Positions 5,017 through 7,303 of a stretch of DNA of 7,303 nt are shown here, in pieces. Under the pieces are notes generated by a model. The model made no database searches and was not told where the DNA came from. It saw only the letters and a list, made by a program, of their open reading frames with translations. The stretch is from NCBI GenBank assembly GCA_015520535.1, contig WAPZ01000420.1, forward strand, positions 1 through 7,303, in the 5' to 3' direction. Origin of the DNA: Candidatus Heimdallarchaeota archaeon. GTDB taxonomy: Archaea; Asgardarchaeota; Heimdallarchaeia; Hodarchaeales; S146-22. The translations under genes and the position numbers were made by a program. Every line of letters starts with the position of its first letter. The first letter of the stretch is position 1.

Positions 5017-7293
5017 TTATGAACGACCCTCATCTTTTTTGTGAGCGGCTTTTATTCGCCGTATTACATCAGAAATCAATACAAGGTTTTTATGATTGTC
5101 CTTATATGCTTGTAAAATGGTATCTAGTAATGAAAGGGAACGATTCGGATCATATGTGTTTTGTAATTCTTGTAATAGACTATTCAACATCGTAGAATTA
5201 CGATAGGGCGCCACTTCATCAAGAATCAGGTGAAAATGAGAAAAATCTTCCGGTACATTAAATGTTTGTTGCGTGTGCGGCGTACGTAACGCACTATTTA
5301 CTAATGTAGCATTATTATCTTTTATGCTCTCAGAAGATGCTTTTTGTTGCCGAGCTTCCAGTTTTTTACCTAAAAGAATGGCGTCATCTAAAAGATCCAT
5401 GATAATTCGAAAACGTTCAGCAAAATCGGTTGACTCTAAGCCTTTATAGCTCTTAAGAGATATATATTCGGCAAGTTCTTCGTAAGGAAGCTTTCCTCTT
5501 CGGTGATCACGTAAATAGGCGATCGTCTTCTCCATAATACTGACCAAATTTGAAAAAAGCTCTTGTCGTTGACTATAATCAGAAAATTGCGAGGGAAATT
5601 GTTGTTCCCACGTCTCAACTTGTTTTCGAAGTTCCAATAATTCGTCCAATGTAGGAGATTCGCCTAATTGTTGAAGTTGTGCTGCATGTTCTCTGTAAAA
5701 ACCTAGACCTTCATCAGTAACCGACCAATATTCGATTCCTTGAATTGGTTCTTGAGAAAAAAATGGCAATTTACGAAGTTCTCTTATAACTGCAGTAACT
5801 GAAGACGAATCAATCTCAGCTTTTGTCTCTAAAAAGTCCATTAAATTAAGGAGGGTAGCAGACCCCGTCTGCAAAAATTTTAACACATTCATGGTAATAA
5901 CAAAAAGGTCAGTTGACAACCCATGAAGAATATCTTTACGTAAACGCACGGGATTTAAGGGCGTGAGTGAAAGATCAACAGGTATTGTGATTTCATATTT
6001 GCAAACATAAGGGCGATTAGGCTCTTGTGGTCTGATGACTAGTGCATAATTTTTGTTTTCTAACGTTTTAAGATATTCACTAATTCCTTTTTTCGTATTC
6101 TGAGAAAAAGTATACAGATGGTGCACTTCCGAAACCAACTGACGATCTTCATGCTCATTAAACTTCAAATATGCAAAGTGACCAATGTGTTCAAACAACT
6201 GATTTTCAATACGAGAAAGACTTGTGGCGATGAAATAAACCTGATGTTGTTTTGACAGCAAAAGTCGTAAATAGTGAAATGAGGTTTCAGTATAAAAACG
6301 ATGCATCTGTGGCCAGAATCGCTTAGAGATATAGGGAAAAGATTGTTCGGTATCACTAAAGACAAACAGCGTTGGAGACATCGACTGAAAGTAATACCAA
6401 TGCATCAAAAACAAAATGATGGCGCGTCTTACGGTTAAGGTATGTTCCCGTTCAAATTGAAAAATAAGAAGACCTTCTTGAAGGAGGTGTTCTCGAAAAT
6501 GTGACTGATAATTACGATAATTAAGTTCTTTATAGGGTGCCCACGTTTCTATCACAAATCGTAAACGCTCGAATAAGAGTGAATCATTTAAATCACTTAC
6601 TGTTTGCCCAATTTGAGAGACATAAGAAAATAGATCCAACAAACTAACTTTAGCACCTGCATCTTGGAGATACTGATAAATTTGGGCATAAAGTGGATGA
6701 AATAGCCGTGAATATTCGTCTTCTAAACCATGTAATAAAAGACTTGCTAAAAAGCGACTTTTATATGCCAATTTTTCTTGCTCTTCTAATTGTGGCGGAG
6801 TTGGTATACTCAAAAAGTCTAAATGGAGGTTTGTCCCGATACGGAACGTCTTTGTATTTGGTAACGCATTTAGAGCATTGAATTCATTATGAAAATCAAA
6901 AATCACAATTCTAGAGTAGTGACTTAACAGTTGCGTCAAAATACCTTGAGATAATCCCACTAACGCTTTTCGGTCGCTTCCCGCCACTAAAAAACCACGT
7001 TCAAAAGGTTTTGTCCAACCAATGCGATGTGTCGGTTCATGTGGGTGATAGCCGACAGTCACGTCAACAATTCCTAAAGGAATTTTATTAAATTCTATTA
7101 ATGAAGAAAGTAAAGGGGTTGCATTTCGAAATCTAAAAAATTTGAAGATAAGATCCTTTTGAACTAAAATTACATAATATTTTGTTGGGATTTGCCGGAA
7201 CCGAATAAAATTCATAAGCTCTTGATATGTTAATAAACCGACAGTAGCCATGTTTTCCAACATACCAATGATTTGGTTTAGATAATTCTTCAT
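5017..7293 (-). CDS. HerA/VirB4-like protein lacking Walker motifs (predicted pseudo-ATPase) with winged helix
   Basis: The product has 758 residues from ATG 7293; the frame stays open to the right edge, so the true start may lie outside. Residues 70-440 follow the HerA/VirB4 RecA-like layout. A strand FLVAGSD (101-107) sits where Walker A belongs, but no GK[ST] follows. IVIFDFHNEF (129-138) matches the family's D-x-H-G-E-[YF] strand. LHLDFLSIP (157-164) matches the 'LN-x-L-x-I' segment. LFVFSDTEQSF (309-319) takes the place of the Walker B DEAH-like strand with its Asp changed to Ser. VYFIATSLSRIENQL (352-366) matches the family's IATQ-x-P strand with Gln replaced. Residues about 463-535 look like a winged helix ending in WSVTDEGLGFY; 545-758 are mainly helical, partly coiled coil. 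Family members pump DNA and pair with nucleases such as NurA; this one probably cannot hydrolyse ATP in the usual way and may act as a scaffold or DNA-binding subunit. The fold call is inference from pattern, though several independent landmarks agree. Confidence 0.82.
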   Translation of the reverse strand: MKNYLNQIIGMLENMATVGLLTYQELMNFIRFRQIPTKYYVILVQKDLIFKFFRFRNATPLLSSLIEFNKIPLGIVDVTVGYHPHEPTHRIGWTKPFERGFLVAGSDRKALVGLSQGILTQLLSHYSRIVIFDFHNEFNALNALPNTKTFRIGTNLHLDFLSIPTPPQLEEQEKLAYKSRFLASLLLHGLEDEYSRLFHPLYAQIYQYLQDAGAKVSLLDLFSYVSQIGQTVSDLNDSLLFERLRFVIETWAPYKELNYRNYQSHFREHLLQEGLLIFQFEREHTLTVRRAIILFLMHWYYFQSMSPTLFVFSDTEQSFPYISKRFWPQMHRFYTETSFHYLRLLLSKQHQVYFIATSLSRIENQLFEHIGHFAYLKFNEHEDRQLVSEVHHLYTFSQNTKKGISEYLKTLENKNYALVIRPQEPNRPYVCKYEITIPVDLSLTPLNPVRLRKDILHGLSTDLFVITMNVLKFLQTGSATLLNLMDFLETKAEIDSSSVTAVIRELRKLPFFSQEPIQGIEYWSVTDEGLGFYREHAAQLQQLGESPTLDELLELRKQVETWEQQFPSQFSDYSQRQELFSNLVSIMEKTIAYLRDHRRGKLPYEELAEYISLKSYKGLESTDFAERFRIIMDLLDDAILLGKKLEARQQKASSESIKDNNATLVNSALRTPHTQQTFNVPEDFSHFHLILDEVAPYRNSTMLNSLLQELQNTYDPNRSLSLLDTILQAYKDNHKNLVLISDVIRRIKAAHKKDEGRS

Positions 7294-7303
7294 ATCTTGA
7301 ACC

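Noticed and set aside
812..6881. Other short open frames opposite or within the large genes (812-1018, 3625-3849, 4318-4515, 5001-5195, 5436-5618, 6165-6365, 6693-6881)
   Set aside because: Each is a shadow of a longer gene in another frame, has an unremarkable composition and fits no operon arrangement.
6340..6996. Loss of Walker motifs explained by a frameshift or pseudogene
   Set aside because: The frame is unbroken for 758 codons and reads as sensible protein on both sides of each motif, with matching landmarks between them. A frameshift would have destroyed these.

Overview
The window is AT-rich and carries five genes, all on the minus strand and transcribed from right to left. The first four are packed with gaps of only 1-3 nt, and a fifth follows after 39 nt. 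An XPD-type Fe-S helicase, a HerA/VirB4-type fold protein, GGTGAT-like ribosome binding sites and a surface protein crowded with N-glycosylation sequons all point to an archaeon. An Asgard-type lineage is plausible from style, but the sequence does not prove it. I see no RNA genes, CRISPR arrays, insertion sequences, attachment sites or clear terminators. No gene-free stretch is longer than about 40 nt.

Layout in order of transcription: (1) 7293-5017, a 758-residue protein that keeps the layout of a HerA/VirB4-family DNA-translocase domain but has lost Walker A, Walker B and the downstream Gln. It is followed by a winged-helix-like segment and a long helical C-terminus. (2) 5014-3248, an apparently intact XPD-like DNA helicase with all motor motifs and four Fe-S cysteines, but a short stretch where the Arch domain should sit. 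(3) 3244-1688, a 518-residue protein with two N-terminal membrane helices, a compact cytosolic domain that looks like the N-terminal part of VirB4-type proteins, and about 320 disordered residues. (4) 1686-775, a 303-residue protein with a PD-(D/E)XK-nuclease-like N-terminal half whose ExK motif reads E-T-E, plus a helical C-terminal half. (5) 735 to the left edge, the N-terminal 245 residues of a membrane-anchored or secreted Ig-like surface protein, cut by the window.

Reading of the whole: genes 1-4 look like one translationally coupled module. It has a membrane tether (518 aa), a HerA-like scaffold without visible ATPase residues, a nuclease-like protein without the usual catalytic lysine, and a single active engine, the XPD-like helicase. 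I do not recognise this as a described system. It may be a diverged relative of HerA-nuclease DNA-processing or conjugation-type machinery turned into a helicase-recruiting complex at the membrane. The fold assignments come from reading motifs by eye, so structure prediction and remote-homology searches are the decisive tests.
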